Made by a program: the position numbers and the translations under genes. A stretch of DNA of 64,000 nt from Zopfochytrium polystomum. Its lineage: Eukaryota; Chytridiomycota; Chytridiomycetes; Chytridiales; Chytridiaceae. The notes beneath the pieces are model-generated. The model had not been told where the DNA came from. It saw only the letters and a list, made by a program, of their open reading frames with translations, and ran no database searches. Location: contig JAIVFJ010000011.1 of the NCBI GenBank assembly GCA_025765615.1, positions 1 through 64,000 of the forward strand, in the 5' to 3' direction. Every line of letters begins with the position of its first letter. Positions within the stretch are counted from its first letter, which is position 1. Below, piece by piece: positions 1-11,871 of this stretch.

Positions 1-202
1 AGGATTGTCCCTCTGAATGTTCATTCTTTGTGTTTGAGACCCCTGTTAGACAGATCAGTAGGGATACTTCGTGGACTAGGCAAGTAGTAGGGTTGAAACA
101 CCCCCTAGACAACAGCCCAATAAAGTTAGTTTTAGCCTATTATTTGCTTTCCCTCACTCTAGGGCCCAGATCCCAGGGTCAAAGGAGTGAGTATAGTCTC
201 AC
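1..202 (+). mobile_element. 3' end of an LTR-like repeat (second copy at 52387-53837)
   Basis: This segment is almost identical to 53636-53837; I see only a 2-base indel and a C/T change. It ends in TAGTCTCACA, the same terminus as the complete copy, where that terminus is the inverted complement of the element's first ten bases. The window edge cuts off the 5' part. An AATAAA-type signal lies near 120. The short reading frame crossing it has no recognisable product. Confidence 0.8.
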
Positions 203-204
203 AG

Positions 205-1261
205 GCAATCCTCTCTCCTTCCTTGATGAGATTAAGAAGCAGTTTGAGGAAGAATGGGACCAGGAGATTGGTGTCACTTCAGTTTGCGAATCATGCAAGA
301 ATTGGGATTCATGAGAAAGGTGAGTCTTACTTCTTGCAAATACAGCTGTTTCCCAGTCGCTTATAAGCCATCTCAATCTGATTCAGAAGATCGAACGCCG
401 AGCATTAGATATCAAACGAGACGACATCACTCGCTTTGCCATGGAGCTTGGAAATATTAATTGGAATCATTACAACCTTGTGTTTTTGTACAAAGTATCA
501 TTTGACAATCGGGGTTTACCTCAGTCTTGTGGATACGCACTTGAAGGACAACGGCTGCGATTTCACAGCGAGTTTCGCCGTCTTCCAAGGGTCTCGCTGC
601 TGTGCTTTATTGGCGTTGGTGGCCTTCTTGAATCTGTCATGACAGAGGGGACGTTCACACAACTGAAATTTGTAGATGCATGCTGTAACTTCGCATTAAA
701 GTCTGGTGAGCATGAATTCTCAGTACCTTCACTTCGATGCGCAACTTTTTTGCGATCTTGATTGCATCCATTCTTCCCTCTCTTACTGCCTCTGCTTCTC
801 TTAATAGGGAAGGTTCGATGCTATCCCAGCTATCATTCTGTTTGGATCATGGATGGTGCCAAAATCCATTGCGACCCAAATCTGTCACTTTATTTCCAGT
901 CTATAGGAATTGTCCCAGTGTTCCTTCCAGCTTACTGTCCTTCTTCAACCCAATTGAAATTTTCTTTGGTGTAGTGAAGAGCCACATGCAGCGGGAGTAT
1001 CCTGAAGGCGAGCTAACCGCTAGGACTCTGCCTCACTTCATTGCAAAAATCCTGCAAAATTTTGATACATGCCCAATGCAAAACATGTTTAAGCATTGCA
1101 GATATTGCGAAGATGGCTTCTTTGATCCAGCTGCAGGCTCCAAGCTCAACACAGAGGTGATGGGTTTGAATAAAAGCAGAGAGTTGATCAATGACTTTCT
1201 TCTGACATCTTGGGGAGGGCGGAATAGTTTGGGAAGAAGTGGGGGGAAAAAAGTGAGATAA
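205..1261 (+). pseudogene. Degenerate IS630/Tc1-like DDE transposase with introns
   Basis: I recognise the DDE superfamily endonuclease layout. An N-terminal part (FEEEWDQEIG, then RIMQELGFMRK) leads into IERRALDIKRDDI, VFLYKVSFDNRG, SVWIMDGAKIH, FFNPIE and a C-terminal tail. Likely introns are 320-386 and about 704-807; both have GT/AG ends and keep frame. It is dead in several ways. There is a frame break near 285 between GVTS and RIMQELG. A single-base loss near 940-950 separates VFLPAYCP from FFNPIE. The first catalytic motif, normally FLDE, reads FLYK, so the first Asp is Tyr. The second Asp (MDG) and the Glu (NPIE) remain. It abuts the LTR remnant at 1-202, and the end of the tail is uncertain. 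Confidence 0.75.
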
Positions 1262-1325
1262 GACTTCATGAGAACAAGAAGATAAAATAGATGAGGCTTT
1301 CAAGTAAAGCAAACAAAAGAGGTGT

Positions 1326-2248
1326 TCATTCAGCGTGGTCCTCATCAGCTCGATCATCAATGCAACCAAGAAGAGTGCAGGAGGAGCCAGTTTCTCTGGG
1401 TCCACTGAGTGCGGCCATTCCAGCAAGGAAGTCTGACCGTCCTTCAACCATAGTTTGGAATGCAACAAGGCGAGCAAGATGATCACGCGTGGCGGCAATG
1501 AGCTCATTTAGATACACCTTGTGGGCTTGCAGATCATATCCACTGCTTTGTTCTCTCTCTGCATCTCACAGAGGAGGCGGTCATCCTGGCCCGGCGCATA
1601 TCGAAAAAAACGAAGAACTTCAGGGAGTGGTGGTTGGTTCATGGCGTCTTCTTGGTCGGCAACAGGCTGGCTGAGAATATGCACCGCCCAAAGACGCCAG
1701 TACAACTCGAATGGAGATGCATAATTGCGACTGTGCTTCTCTTTCAGCGTGGCAATGATTTGGTTGTGTACTGTTGCAGCAGGACCACCACCTTGTTCAC
1801 GTGCAATAGCAGGGCGAAGGACCTGAGTTTCGAAAAGATTGGAATGAGCCTTTCTGCGCAAGAGCCTGTGCTTCATGACAGTAAGTTCTGCCACCAGCCA
1901 CTGTCGAAGCTCGTCCTCTGTGATGGTGTCGCTTGCAATTCCGCCAGGAAGTGAGTACTTTCTATTGCCTCGTGGGTACTTCTCAATTGCAAAAATGTTT
2001 GGGGCATTGGCGATGATTGCAACAGTTCCAGTGAAGTCAGTTCCGTCAGATCCTCCAGCTCTTGCCATAAGACCAAGCTGAGGTTGAAATATTTCGAAGG
2101 CTTTTTGGAAGAATTCATCCAAACTGGTTGCAGTTATTGTGATTGTGGCCTGAGGACTCAAACTGCCATGCTGGTGGTAGAACGCTTTTATGACTGCGTG
2201 AACAATAACTGAGAAGGGCACCGCATTAGCTGGAGGGTCGACGTCCAT
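1326..2248 (-). CDS. Unknown protein, apparently frameshifted near its 3' end
   Basis: An open frame of 246 codons starts at the ATG at 2248 (MDVDPPANAV) and stops at 1508. Its composition looks protein-like, with mixed helix-forming stretches such as DELRQWLVAELTVMKHRLL, and it has no low-complexity runs. I recognise no family. Just before the stop, the frame shifted by one continues smoothly as DLQAHKVYLNELIAATRDHL and runs to 1326. The real C-terminus is therefore probably about 65 residues longer, reached through a small indel or an unrecognised intron near 1535. It converges on the dead transposase. It could be an accessory gene or part of an unidentified mobile element. Confidence 0.45.
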
Positions 2249-3144
2249 TTCATTGCAAGAGCAGTTTGATCAGAGTCGAGTGAAATGTTTCAGCATTTGT
2301 TGCTTGTTAAATACAACACTTCGAGGATAGCAAAAAAAGAAAAAGAGTGGTGATTGAACCACCAACAAAGTGTAAAAGGCTCTTTTCTTCTTTTTTTTTT
2401 CTTTTCTTTGTCTTCCAGAATCTCAATAAAACAAGAAGGCTGATGATTCGACATAAACGAAATGCTAAAAACTTCGGGGACAGCCTTTTCACCCACGATG
2501 ATTCAGACCTTTCATCACTGCGATGATTCCAATCATCACCAGATGACAATATTTTCGGAAACAGCAATACTGCACAAACATTATTTGTTAAGAAGGGGTT
2601 GCATTGAAATCAAATGGCCGCAGCGATATGAGTCTGATTCGCCCTATCAAATCAAACCCAAATTCTGCGATTCGATCCTGGGCCGCACTAACTGAGAGGA
2701 TCGAGGATAAAATAATGTTACAAAAAAAAAGAAACAGCAGCGCTCTCCTTCCAGAATTTTTCGATTCTTGACGAGGTTTGACCAAATTCATCGATTGGAA
2801 ATGCTTTGCAACAGTGAGTGGCATTAAATGCATTTCCTCAAAATCAGATCAGCGGTGTATAAGGTTCTTAAGAAAACTCGTGGAGCCAGAGGGGGAGCAG
2901 GGACAATCGACAGCGTGCACACAACTCTTGCAGTTTCAATGGAAGTTCACAGTTTGCCAAAGGCTCAAAAGCTGAAAGGAATCAAAACGAAAAGAAAAAA
3001 AAACCAGAACAGAATACATAGAATGCTGAATCATGCTGGTTGGTAGGGAACAAAGTCTTCATAGATGTAAGCGAAAGCAAGCCCGCTTTAGTCCTGCAGG
3101 CAGTCCACCACCACCGAGCTCCACAACAGCAAACAGTAGGAAGT
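2249..3144. other. Intergenic, no supported gene
   Basis: AT-rich spacer between the unknown reverse-strand ORF and the 3' end of the ankyrin gene. It contains short T and A runs (about 2390-2405 and 2720-2730). The short open frames here have no recognisable content. Confidence 0.6.
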
Positions 3145-6100
3145 CTACGCCTGTGAAGTGCGTGCATTCACATAGTCCTTTGGCTTCGGGTTTTCTCGAT
3201 ACCACCACTTGATATCATCACGCTCCCAGTAATACGCAATAGTCTCGCCGTCTTTACCATCCCTATCCACAACATAAGGGTCAGCGCCGTGGGCGACCAG
3301 CATCAGAAAAATCTCGTCAGATGTCAACGAGCAGGCCTTCAAGAGAGGGGTTTCACCGCTCGAGTTCCGCTTCTCCACGTCGACGTCCATTGACAGCAGC
3401 CACTTGCAGGTCTCAGTACTGCTTCCGCTCACCGCTTCGTGGAGGGCTGTGCTACCCAAACAGTCGCTCTGCTCCAACGACCCTCCAGCAGCGTGCAGCA
3501 GTTTTACTACTTCCAATGAACTGCCGGCCGCTGCAATCAATGGCGTCCGGCCAAAACTGTCTCTTGCGTTGGGATCGAGACCCAATTTGAGAAGATATTT
3601 CACCAACGGTAAATTCACATAGTTCGTAAAGAGGTTAGCTGCAAGGTGGAGTGCTGTGCGGTGGCGACCATAATAGTTCGTCATAGTAGCATTTAAGTTT
3701 GCACCATTCTTGACTAATAGCTCGACTATATCAAAGTGACCTGCTTTACAAGCAGCACAGAGCGGAGGGAGATTTGAGCCTGGAGCACCGTCAACATTGG
3801 CACCATTTTGCAGCAATATAACTGCAACCCCCAATTGCTTGTTCTGACATGCACTAAACAGTGGAGTGGCACCAGGTGTGTCAACGTTTGCTCCATGTTT
3901 CAAGAAATACTCCACAAGCTCCTTGTCTCCACAGTTGCAGGCGATATGGAGCGGTGCCAGATTCTGTGGCCCGATTGCATTCACATCAGCACCGTGCTCC
4001 AGCAAGAAGTCAATCACTTTCCTTTGCTTTTTAATCGTTGCCCAGTACAGCGGAGTCCCCAAAGTGCTGGAGGAGTCGCTTATGTCCACACCGCACTTCA
4101 GCAAAAATCTGATCACTTCAATGTGCCCTCCAATGGCTGCTTGATGGATAGCGCTTCCTTGTTCTGGCTTGTCTTTTGGACCTAGTGTCTTCAGCTTTGC
4201 ACCTTTCTGCTGAAGGTATTCCACAACTTCCAAGTGGCCGTGCAACGCAGCCAGAGAGATTGGTGTGCATGAGCCATTTTCTCCTTCATTCACATCTGCA
4301 GGCTTCAGGGGTTTTCGATTCTGACGGCTGGTCGGCCACGACAAGCGGCGTCCAGATTTTTTCCCCGCCATCTTCTCCTCGTCAGTGTCTGCATCGTCCA
4401 GCAGCAAGCACTTTACAATATCCAGGTGTCCAGCTTGGGCTGCAACTTGGAGCGCTCCCATGGAAAAAACAGAGGATGAACCCGGATCAGCGCCAGCAGC
4501 CATCAAGAGCTTCACCACGCTCAGATGACCATTGCGTGCAGCTTCCACGATAGGAGGGTCAAAGGAGTCACATATTTGCTTGAAACTGCAGCCTTTCCTC
4601 AAGAAGTACTCGACTAAAAGCAGGTTGCCCCCTCTACTTGCGGCATGCACGAAGTATGACCATTTCCAATGGTTCTGCCAGAAACCAAGTTGGTGACCAA
4701 AGTAATGCACAATATCAGCGTGCCCGTGAAGCGTTGCTAACCTGAGAAGGGTTTTTTTGTTATTCCCATCGAAATCATATCGAATCGCAGTGCTCAGGTA
4801 CTTCCTGACGAGGCCCAGCTGTCCAAACTCACAGGCAAGACAGGCGACCTCCCAGGCTTGCTGCTTCCAGCGATAGTCAGAGCGCAAAGGTCGTGAGTAC
4901 GGCCCAGAGTTATCCAGCAAACATTCCACCACAGCCATGTGTCCATATTTGCAGGCAACATAGAGGGCTCTCAAAGTTCTGTCAAGAATTGGGCTTTCAG
5001 ACGCCCCACATTGCAACAGGTATGCAACAATGTTTGCGTTTCCAGCTTGCGCAGCAAGGTACAAAGAACTCCAGCCATTTGCGTGCTGTGCATTGACATT
5101 GGCATTGTTCTCCAGCAGACATTTGACAACCTCCAAGTGTCCCTTCTCAGATGCAAGCATCAATGGAGTCATCTTGCCCTCAATCTCTGCGTTGGCATTG
5201 GCGCCATTGGCCAGCAAGTATTGAACTGCATCCAGATGGCTATAATGTGAGGCAAAAAAGAGAGGCGTCCACCTGACGTTTCCCTCGGCATTCACATTTG
5301 CTCCATGAGATACCAGCTGCTTCATCACATCCAATTGCCCACAACGAGATGCCACATGAAGCGCACTCCAGCCCGCAACATCTGCAGAATTGGGATCCAC
5401 CCCAGCCGCCAACAAGTGCGAGGTAAGTGTCCAACGGTAGTTCCTGCACGCAATGTGGAGAGCAGTTTCCTTTGCTGCGGTCCTCGCATTCACATCTGCG
5501 CCATTTTCAAGCAATAGTTTGACGATCTCCACATTCCCAGTTTGCGATCCAGCTGCAAGTGGTGTCCTTTTTTGGCTTGCTGCAATCTGGAGAGGAGCGC
5601 TGTCAGCGGGGTTTTTTGTGTTCACGTCCGCAGCACCACTGTCCAGCAACCTGGACGCCACAGGAATTTTTCCCTCCGTGCACGCAAGGTGCAGCGGGGA
5701 TCTCCCATCTTCTGTTAATGAATTAGCATTGCCACCGCTCTGAAGCAAACACTCCACCACATCCAGATGACCATTCGCACAGGCAAAATGCAAAGGTGTC
5801 CATCCTTCTGCTCCAACTGCGTTCACATCCGCTCCGTTTCCAAGCAGCAATTGGGCAACATCCGCGTGGCCTTTTTCGCATGCTGCATGTAAGGCTCCCT
5901 GTTTGTCGCTGCCTCTTGCATTCACAGTCGCACCAGCCGCAAGCAGGCATTCAACCACTGCTAAGCTTCCACTCTGGGCAGCAGCGCTGAGAGGAGTTTG
6001 CCCACCAAGCGACACCTCGTCAGCCCTTGCCCCATTTTCCAACAAATAGCGGACCACGGGCACGCTGTGGGCGACCACCGCCGTATGCAAAGGCGTCTGC

Positions 6101-6963
6101 TGGCCGTCTGCATGGGCGTTCACACTGGCGCCCAACTCCACCAAGCACATCACCACATCCAGATGTCCGCAAGCGCACGCCACGTCCATCAGTTTCAACA
6201 TGACGGCACGGTTTGCAGCGGCGTCGGGGACATCGCGCGTGAGCATGCGTCGGAGCTTCTCGGCCTGTCCCTTTGACGCCGCCGCAAAGAGTCTCGACTC
6301 GTCGAACAGCCTTGACAGAGGACGCGAGATTGGCGACAAGCGCCTGCTCGCCTTTTCTGGGTTTGCACGGGCTGCTGCTGCTGCTGGTGATAAGCGCCGC
6401 ACCACATCGGTATGGCCCTTCTCCGAGGCAATCATGGCGGGCGTCAAGTCTCCCTCGCACAGCGCACTCTTCTCTGCCCCGCTTTGCAACAAGCACGTCA
6501 CCGTCTCAGTGCAACCGTTCTCCGCCGCATCGTGAAGCGGCGTGCGCAGGCTCCGGTCCGTCGCGTTCACGTTGGCGCCGTACAGCAGCAGGCAAGCGAC
6601 CACGTCCACGTGGCCGTTCAAAGAGGCGGCGTGGAGCGGCGTCCGGTTCTCCGCGTCCACGGCGTTCACTTTGGCACGGTGGCCCAGCAGGAACTTGACA
6701 ATGTCGAGGTTCCCCCGGAACGACGCGGCGTGGATCGGCGTTCGCGACTTTGGTCCCGTTGCCGAGTTTATCTCGGCTCCGCATTCGGCGAGGAGCTTGA
6801 CTGCATCCAGGTGGCCGCGGTCCGAGGCGAAGTAGAGCAGCTCGGAGAGGAGGGGCTTCTGGCTGGCGAGCGCACCGCGGTGCTCTTGCAGGACGCTTGT
6901 CAGCGTTTCAGCGTCGTCCGCGATGGCCGCGGCACAGAGCTGGGCAGCCACACCGCCGATCAT
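3145..6963 (-). CDS. Large ankyrin-repeat protein, intact
   Basis: Uninterrupted frame of about 1270 codons. Residues from about 20 to near the end are tandem 33-residue ankyrin repeats, over 30 by eye, with the usual TPLHxAxxxGHxxVVxxLLxxGAxVN pattern. There is no signal peptide or transmembrane segment in the chosen product. I start at the ATG at 6963 (MIGGVAAQL) because the sequence just upstream on this strand reads like a 3' splice site (ttgcgatac...cactgcacag), so the 78 codons upstream of that ATG are more likely 5' UTR or intron. Ankyrin arrays bind protein partners; the specific role is unknown. A decayed paralogue sharing the C-terminal motif HGADPYVVD lies at 56755-60327. Confidence 0.85.
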   Translation of the reverse strand: MIGGVAAQLCAAAIADDAETLTSVLQEHRGALASQKPLLSELLYFASDRGHLDAVKLLAECGAEINSATGPKSRTPIHAASFRGNLDIVKFLLGHRAKVNAVDAENRTPLHAASLNGHVDVVACLLLYGANVNATDRSLRTPLHDAAENGCTETVTCLLQSGAEKSALCEGDLTPAMIASEKGHTDVVRRLSPAAAAARANPEKASRRLSPISRPLSRLFDESRLFAAASKGQAEKLRRMLTRDVPDAAANRAVMLKLMDVACACGHLDVVMCLVELGASVNAHADGQQTPLHTAVVAHSVPVVRYLLENGARADEVSLGGQTPLSAAAQSGSLAVVECLLAAGATVNARGSDKQGALHAACEKGHADVAQLLLGNGADVNAVGAEGWTPLHFACANGHLDVVECLLQSGGNANSLTEDGRSPLHLACTEGKIPVASRLLDSGAADVNTKNPADSAPLQIAASQKRTPLAAGSQTGNVEIVKLLLENGADVNARTAAKETALHIACRNYRWTLTSHLLAAGVDPNSADVAGWSALHVASRCGQLDVMKQLVSHGANVNAEGNVRWTPLFFASHYSHLDAVQYLLANGANANAEIEGKMTPLMLASEKGHLEVVKCLLENNANVNAQHANGWSSLYLAAQAGNANIVAYLLQCGASESPILDRTLRALYVACKYGHMAVVECLLDNSGPYSRPLRSDYRWKQQAWEVACLACEFGQLGLVRKYLSTAIRYDFDGNNKKTLLRLATLHGHADIVHYFGHQLGFWQNHWKWSYFVHAASRGGNLLLVEYFLRKGCSFKQICDSFDPPIVEAARNGHLSVVKLLMAAGADPGSSSVFSMGALQVAAQAGHLDIVKCLLLDDADTDEEKMAGKKSGRRLSWPTSRQNRKPLKPADVNEGENGSCTPISLAALHGHLEVVEYLQQKGAKLKTLGPKDKPEQGSAIHQAAIGGHIEVIRFLLKCGVDISDSSSTLGTPLYWATIKKQRKVIDFLLEHGADVNAIGPQNLAPLHIACNCGDKELVEYFLKHGANVDTPGATPLFSACQNKQLGVAVILLQNGANVDGAPGSNLPPLCAACKAGHFDIVELLVKNGANLNATMTNYYGRHRTALHLAANLFTNYVNLPLVKYLLKLGLDPNARDSFGRTPLIAAAGSSLEVVKLLHAAGGSLEQSDCLGSTALHEAVSGSSTETCKWLLSMDVDVEKRNSSGETPLLKACSLTSDEIFLMLVAHGADPYVVDRDGKDGETIAYYWERDDIKWWYRENPKPKDYVNARTSQA

Positions 6964-8513
6964 TCCTGTGCAGTGAAAGAGTGCGAAAGAGAGTATCGCA
7001 ATTAGTGAACTGTTTTTTGTCGTTTTACGGTGAAGATGATCCAAAGCCCGTCTACTTCTCTTGGGGAGGATGGGCGAGAGAAGCAGGGGGAGCTTGATCA
7101 AACTCACCAGATGGTGAACGACGGGGCGCTCAGCGCAAGACACGCGGGTTCCAGCCTTTGGATCTGGATATGGCTTCTTGCCCTGGTGCGTTCCCACCCG
7201 AATCTCGATCTCACTCAGTGGCCGAGCGACCCCACAGACACTTTTAGGCGTGTACTCGAAGAACCGTGGTTTCCAAAGTTCGATGGCTGGGGGATGTGAG
7301 CTCTACGGTTGTCGTTGCAGCAGCTGATGGCTGGGGGTGGTGGAAGGGGCTTGAAACAAGTGTCTTTTTTCGGGGCAGGACCGTTGTCTCGTTCTCCGGA
7401 ATTCCTTGTCAATGCCGTATTCTCTCTGGGCGCCTTGGACCCGTTACAAGCAACTATGTATCAGGGCCACTGCTTGTTCGCTCGAGGTAGCCGTGGGAAG
7501 GTTGTCGGCAGGTTGCAGAGTCTCGGCAAAACAGTGGGAGAGGCATAATCCTTTTTATTTTCCCCGCTAGCTGTTGGTATTTTTTTTCCCCCCCTTCTGT
7601 TCTTCTCAAGGTTGCTTTGCGTCTTTGCGGGAAGGTTGGGGTAGGACGAAATGGGTGTTTTTTTTTTTTTTTTTTCCTTTCCTTTCCTTTCCTTCGGCAT
7701 TATAGCAGGAGAGCCAGAGGGGCGAAAGGTCGGGGGAGCAGCGAGGCGGGCAGGAGCGTGGGGCGGGCAGTGTAGGGCATGGGGATGGGGGGTTCGACGC
7801 GAAGGGACAGAAGAAAAAGGGAGGGATAGAGACGGGGTGAGAACCAAAAAAAAAAAAAAAAATTCGAGTCCGAGAGGTGGATTTTTTGTGGATGTGGTAA
7901 AAGTTAAGGGCCGAGGGAGAGACAGAGCCACAAGAGGAGCGAGGAGGAGGAGGAAGAGAGGACGTGACCGAAGCGAGGCCAACTCCTCCCAACCCTTCCC
8001 CGCCAGAAAAACACCTCCCACCCCCCACAAAGAAAAGGCAAAAAAAAAGTGCGCACGTACTGCAACGTCCGTAAATCGTTTTTGGACCAACCCACCACTA
8101 AAGAGGGAGAGAGAGAGAGAGAGAAAGAATGAGAGCGAGGGGGGGAGAGAACAACAGAAGAAACGGGAAGGGGCACGCGCGGTCAAACAGCAAAAAAAAA
8201 AAAAAAAAAAAAAGAAAGACAGAAAGGATAGGCGAGCGAGCGAGGGTTTGGTGGTGATGGAAACGAGGAGGCATGAGAAAGGTGGGAAAGGACGAAAGAG
8301 AGAGAGAGAAGAGGCAAGAAAAAAGAACAAGAATGAGCGTTCCCAAAATGTTTGTTGTTTTTTTTTTTTTGTTTAAGAAGGTCAAGAGCAAGAAAGAAAA
8401 CGAAAGGAAAAGGAGCAAAAGGGGAGAGAGTGAGAGGACCCGACGACAGCGCCCACGCGAATCTCTTGTTCTTCATCTTTTTCACACCCTTCCCCCCTCC
8501 ACCTCACCCCTTT
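6964..8513. other. Intergenic region rich in homopolymers and GA-type repeats
   Basis: It holds the 5' side of the ankyrin gene and the 3' side of the cNMP-binding/F-box gene. There are long T runs at about 7658-7675, A runs at about 7846-7861 and 8191-8212, and (GA)n near 8108-8124. Open frames here on both strands are made of Phe/Ser or Lys/Arg/Glu runs produced by these tracts, and I do not accept them as genes. Confidence 0.6.
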
Positions 8514-11500
8514 TCAGGCAGTCACGCTCCTCTGGTGCGACGACGCCGCCGACGACGACAGAAAGCCCGGCTTGAGCCTCCCGTCGCCGCCGCCGCCGCC
8601 GCCCGCCACGCCTGGACCGACGCCGCCGGCGCCGCCGCCCTGGAACCCGCGACCCCAGCGCCACATGCCCAGCAGGCCCTCGAGGACGTTTCCAGTCGAG
8701 ACGAGCTCCCACCTGCCATCGACGCCGGCGCTGACGCCTGCGGCCTTCACGTTTCGGCACTGGCTCAGGTTGACCATGCGCAGGGCGGTCAGCGGCCCGA
8801 GCGACGCGACGACGCCCTCCGTCGTGATCTGCACGCAGCCGCGCAGGCTCAGCCGCTCGAGGTCCTGCAGGCCCGTCGCAAGGGTCGACAGGCTCGCGTT
8901 GGTCACGGCAGCGCCGCAGTACGACACGTCCAGGCCGCGGATGCGCGGGCAGTGCGCCGACAGCGGCGCCGCAAACGCTTCCGTCAGCGCGCAGCAAAAC
9001 GAGAGCGACAGCACCGTGAGGTGCGGGCAGGACAGCGCGATGGAAGTGATCGCCGCATCGGTGAGAAAACTGCAGTCGGAGAGGATGAGCTCGTGCAATG
9101 CGAAGGGTGTCAGAGTTGGTTGAGCGACGGGGACATTTGACGATGGTGGAAGTTCGAGGATGGGGATGTCTTCGGCGTTCGTGTCCGTAAATACGACGGT
9201 GGGGGCGGTGGTAACTGGGTCGGCGCTCGAGTCGGCGGGGACCAGATTCTCCTCCTTTGTCGACATGCAATCGGTCCCCGATTCTTCTTCTGTCGTCGAC
9301 ATCTTTGACTGCTCTTCCGTTTCGTCCGCGACTGGCGACGGCTTCCCAACAGGCTCGACGTCCATGTCATCAGTGCCGTTTGGCGCGAGGGCAGCATCGC
9401 TGACGACAATAGGCGGGTCCGAGGGGCGTTCTGTTGCAACAGCCTCCTCGACTTCCTCTTCGTCCATGCCGGGTCTTTTTCCGGTCGCTGCCAACTCCCA
9501 CGAAGCAAAACCTTCGTCCGTGATTCCGGTGCAGCGGTGCATATTAAGAGACTCGACCAGAGTCCAAGCAGGGTGATTCAAACTTAAATCCGAAAAATTT
9601 TTGCAAAACGACATTTGAACAGCAGAGAGCCCACCAAGGCCAGTGCCGTGACCGCTGCCGCCACGGCTTGAATTTAAAAGCGATAGCATGGCCGCGTCGG
9701 TAAGCTTTCGGCAGTTGGAGAGGTCGATCTCTTCCAGCCCATTCACGAGTCCGTTGCAGAGGTTCGCTACGCCAGCGTCCGAGATGTCCCAGACACTGGA
9801 GAGGTTGAGACTGCGTAAAACGACGCAGTTGCTCGCAATAGCATCCAAAGCCTTGTCGGTAAGCTGCCAGCAGCTCCGCAAGCATAATTCCTCGACGTTT
9901 GCCCCGCAAAATGACACAACGTGCGTCAAAATAGTGTCGTCAATTTTCTTATGCCACGGGCTCAAATCGACCCGCTTAACGAGTCCCAAAGCGGGCTCAA
10001 GCAGAAGCGCCACCATCTCGCGACCCGCGGAGCGGATACGCATCAGTTGCCGAAAGTCGAGATACTGTAAAACTCGACCCGCAATGCCCTGCGGCAGACC
10101 GCCCAGAGCAGAAGGAATCATGTCTGCACTGAGACCGGCGCCCGCTGCGCCGTCAACGGTTGCGAATTCGTCCGCCATCTCGTCGTCATCAGAGTCGTCC
10201 GACTCGTAGGCGTCGGCCGCCGATGACCCAGAGGTGAATCGTCCACCAAATCCGGTACCTGGAAGAAACTCTTTTGCCGCGAGAGACTGTGCAAGGGCCG
10301 AAAGCTTTTCGTCCGCCCAAACCGCCACTGACGCACGACGCCGCACGGTATGCTTTGCGGCTAAGCGGTTCACGTAAGACGCTGGGTTTCCCATAGATGT
10401 TCGTTTTGTAAGCAAACTACTGTCAGCAATAGGAGATGAGTCCATGTCCACATCCTCTTCATCTTCCGAGTCGTCGCTGTCATCGCTATCGTCATCGAGG
10501 ACATCCTTTTCTTCGTTCGACATGTTGGAGTCTTGGCGGGCCGGCGACAAGGTGGGCACTTTAGGAGAAACCTCCGATTCCTCTTCCACATCCTCCTCCA
10601 CGGCAATGTCGTCGATCGACGAGGCACGCGGAGTGCTCCCAGCCGTGGAGCGACGGGAGCTCAGACCACTACTGGTCCTGCTGGAAAGGCCAAACTGTGC
10701 TCGAGTATCCGAAGCAATGAGCGAAATACCACCACCACTCGCAGGACTCGCGCCTCCCGCCGAAGTTGGCGAGAAACTCATTATATTGGATCGGCGATTT
10801 TGACTGAGTCGATACGACTCTCGGCTCGGAACAGAGGTATCTTGATCCCTAATTTCCGATTTTTGCAACTGGCCAGCAACGACGCCGTAAGTCTTCACTC
10901 GCTTTCCCCAACAATTAAAATGAGCTCTACCTTTTCGATGCTGGACTCGGAAATCCGCTCGGACGACTCGCTCTTGATCACGTTCAGAATCAGCGGGTAG
11001 TTTTGGAGAATAGGCTTCAAGTCCGTTCCAGGCACGGCAGCTATTACGCATTTTGTGATGGCTCGGACCGACGCAATCCGCGGCGTTTCAAAAATCGCTG
11101 CTATTTCACCGACTGCAGGGCATTTTAAGCGGCACGAAACAATGGGGCTCGTGTTAGTTATTGGGCCGTCCAGGTGCTGGATGTTGGAAATATACGTTAC
11201 GAACAATATGATCCAGCGTCCAGTTCGGCAGCAGCGAAATCGCCACCAGAGCTCAGGACTTCAACCTGCCCCCTGATCACGAAGAAGATGGACTTGGCAA
11301 CGTCCCCTTCGTTGATAATAACGTCTCCGGGAACGTAATGGCGCAATTGCACGACCTGTTTTTTTTTTTTTTTTTTGTCGGCTAGTGAGGGAGGCACGAA
11401 TCGATAGCCACAGTCTCCGGAACTCACCCTCGCAACCTCCTTGTAGAAGGCTGAGCTCTCGGGCATGAAAGCAACGGATCGGAATATGGGGATCGATCGT

Positions 11501-11840
11501 ATGAGATCCTCTCTAGAGTCTGATTCCACCGTCACGCCACCCATGGCGAACGGCGAAAAGGAAGTCCGGCGCGAGGCAGGATGTGACAACGAAGCGGCAA
11601 CGGCTGGCGATAGGCCGACGGAGAAACGCGAAGGCGTGAGCTGCGGGGAGAGCATGACTTCTGAGGACGACAGGGACGAGGAGAGAGAAGGTGGGGCAGC
11701 GGGCGATGGCGCAAGCGAAGAACTTGATGCGGGGTGAGGTGCAAGGGGTGGGGAAGTCGGGAGCGACACGTTGGACGAAGAAGAATGGGCGGTGTTTGGG
11801 GGCGGGGGTAATGATCGGAAGGAGCGACGCAGGCGACGCA

Positions 11841-11871
<31 letters not shown>

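Noticed and set aside
205..1261. Bacterial IS630 contamination
   Set aside because: The coding region is interrupted by GT-AG introns that restore frame, so it is a eukaryotic element.
6964..7197. 78-codon N-terminal extension of the ankyrin frame
   Set aside because: It does not resemble ankyrin sequence, and a good 3' splice site lies just before the ATG at 6963, so it is probably UTR or intron.
7461..8485. Overlapping long frames on both strands upstream of the cNMP/F-box gene
   Set aside because: They consist of Phe/Leu/Ser or Lys/Arg/Glu runs translated from T, A and GA tracts.
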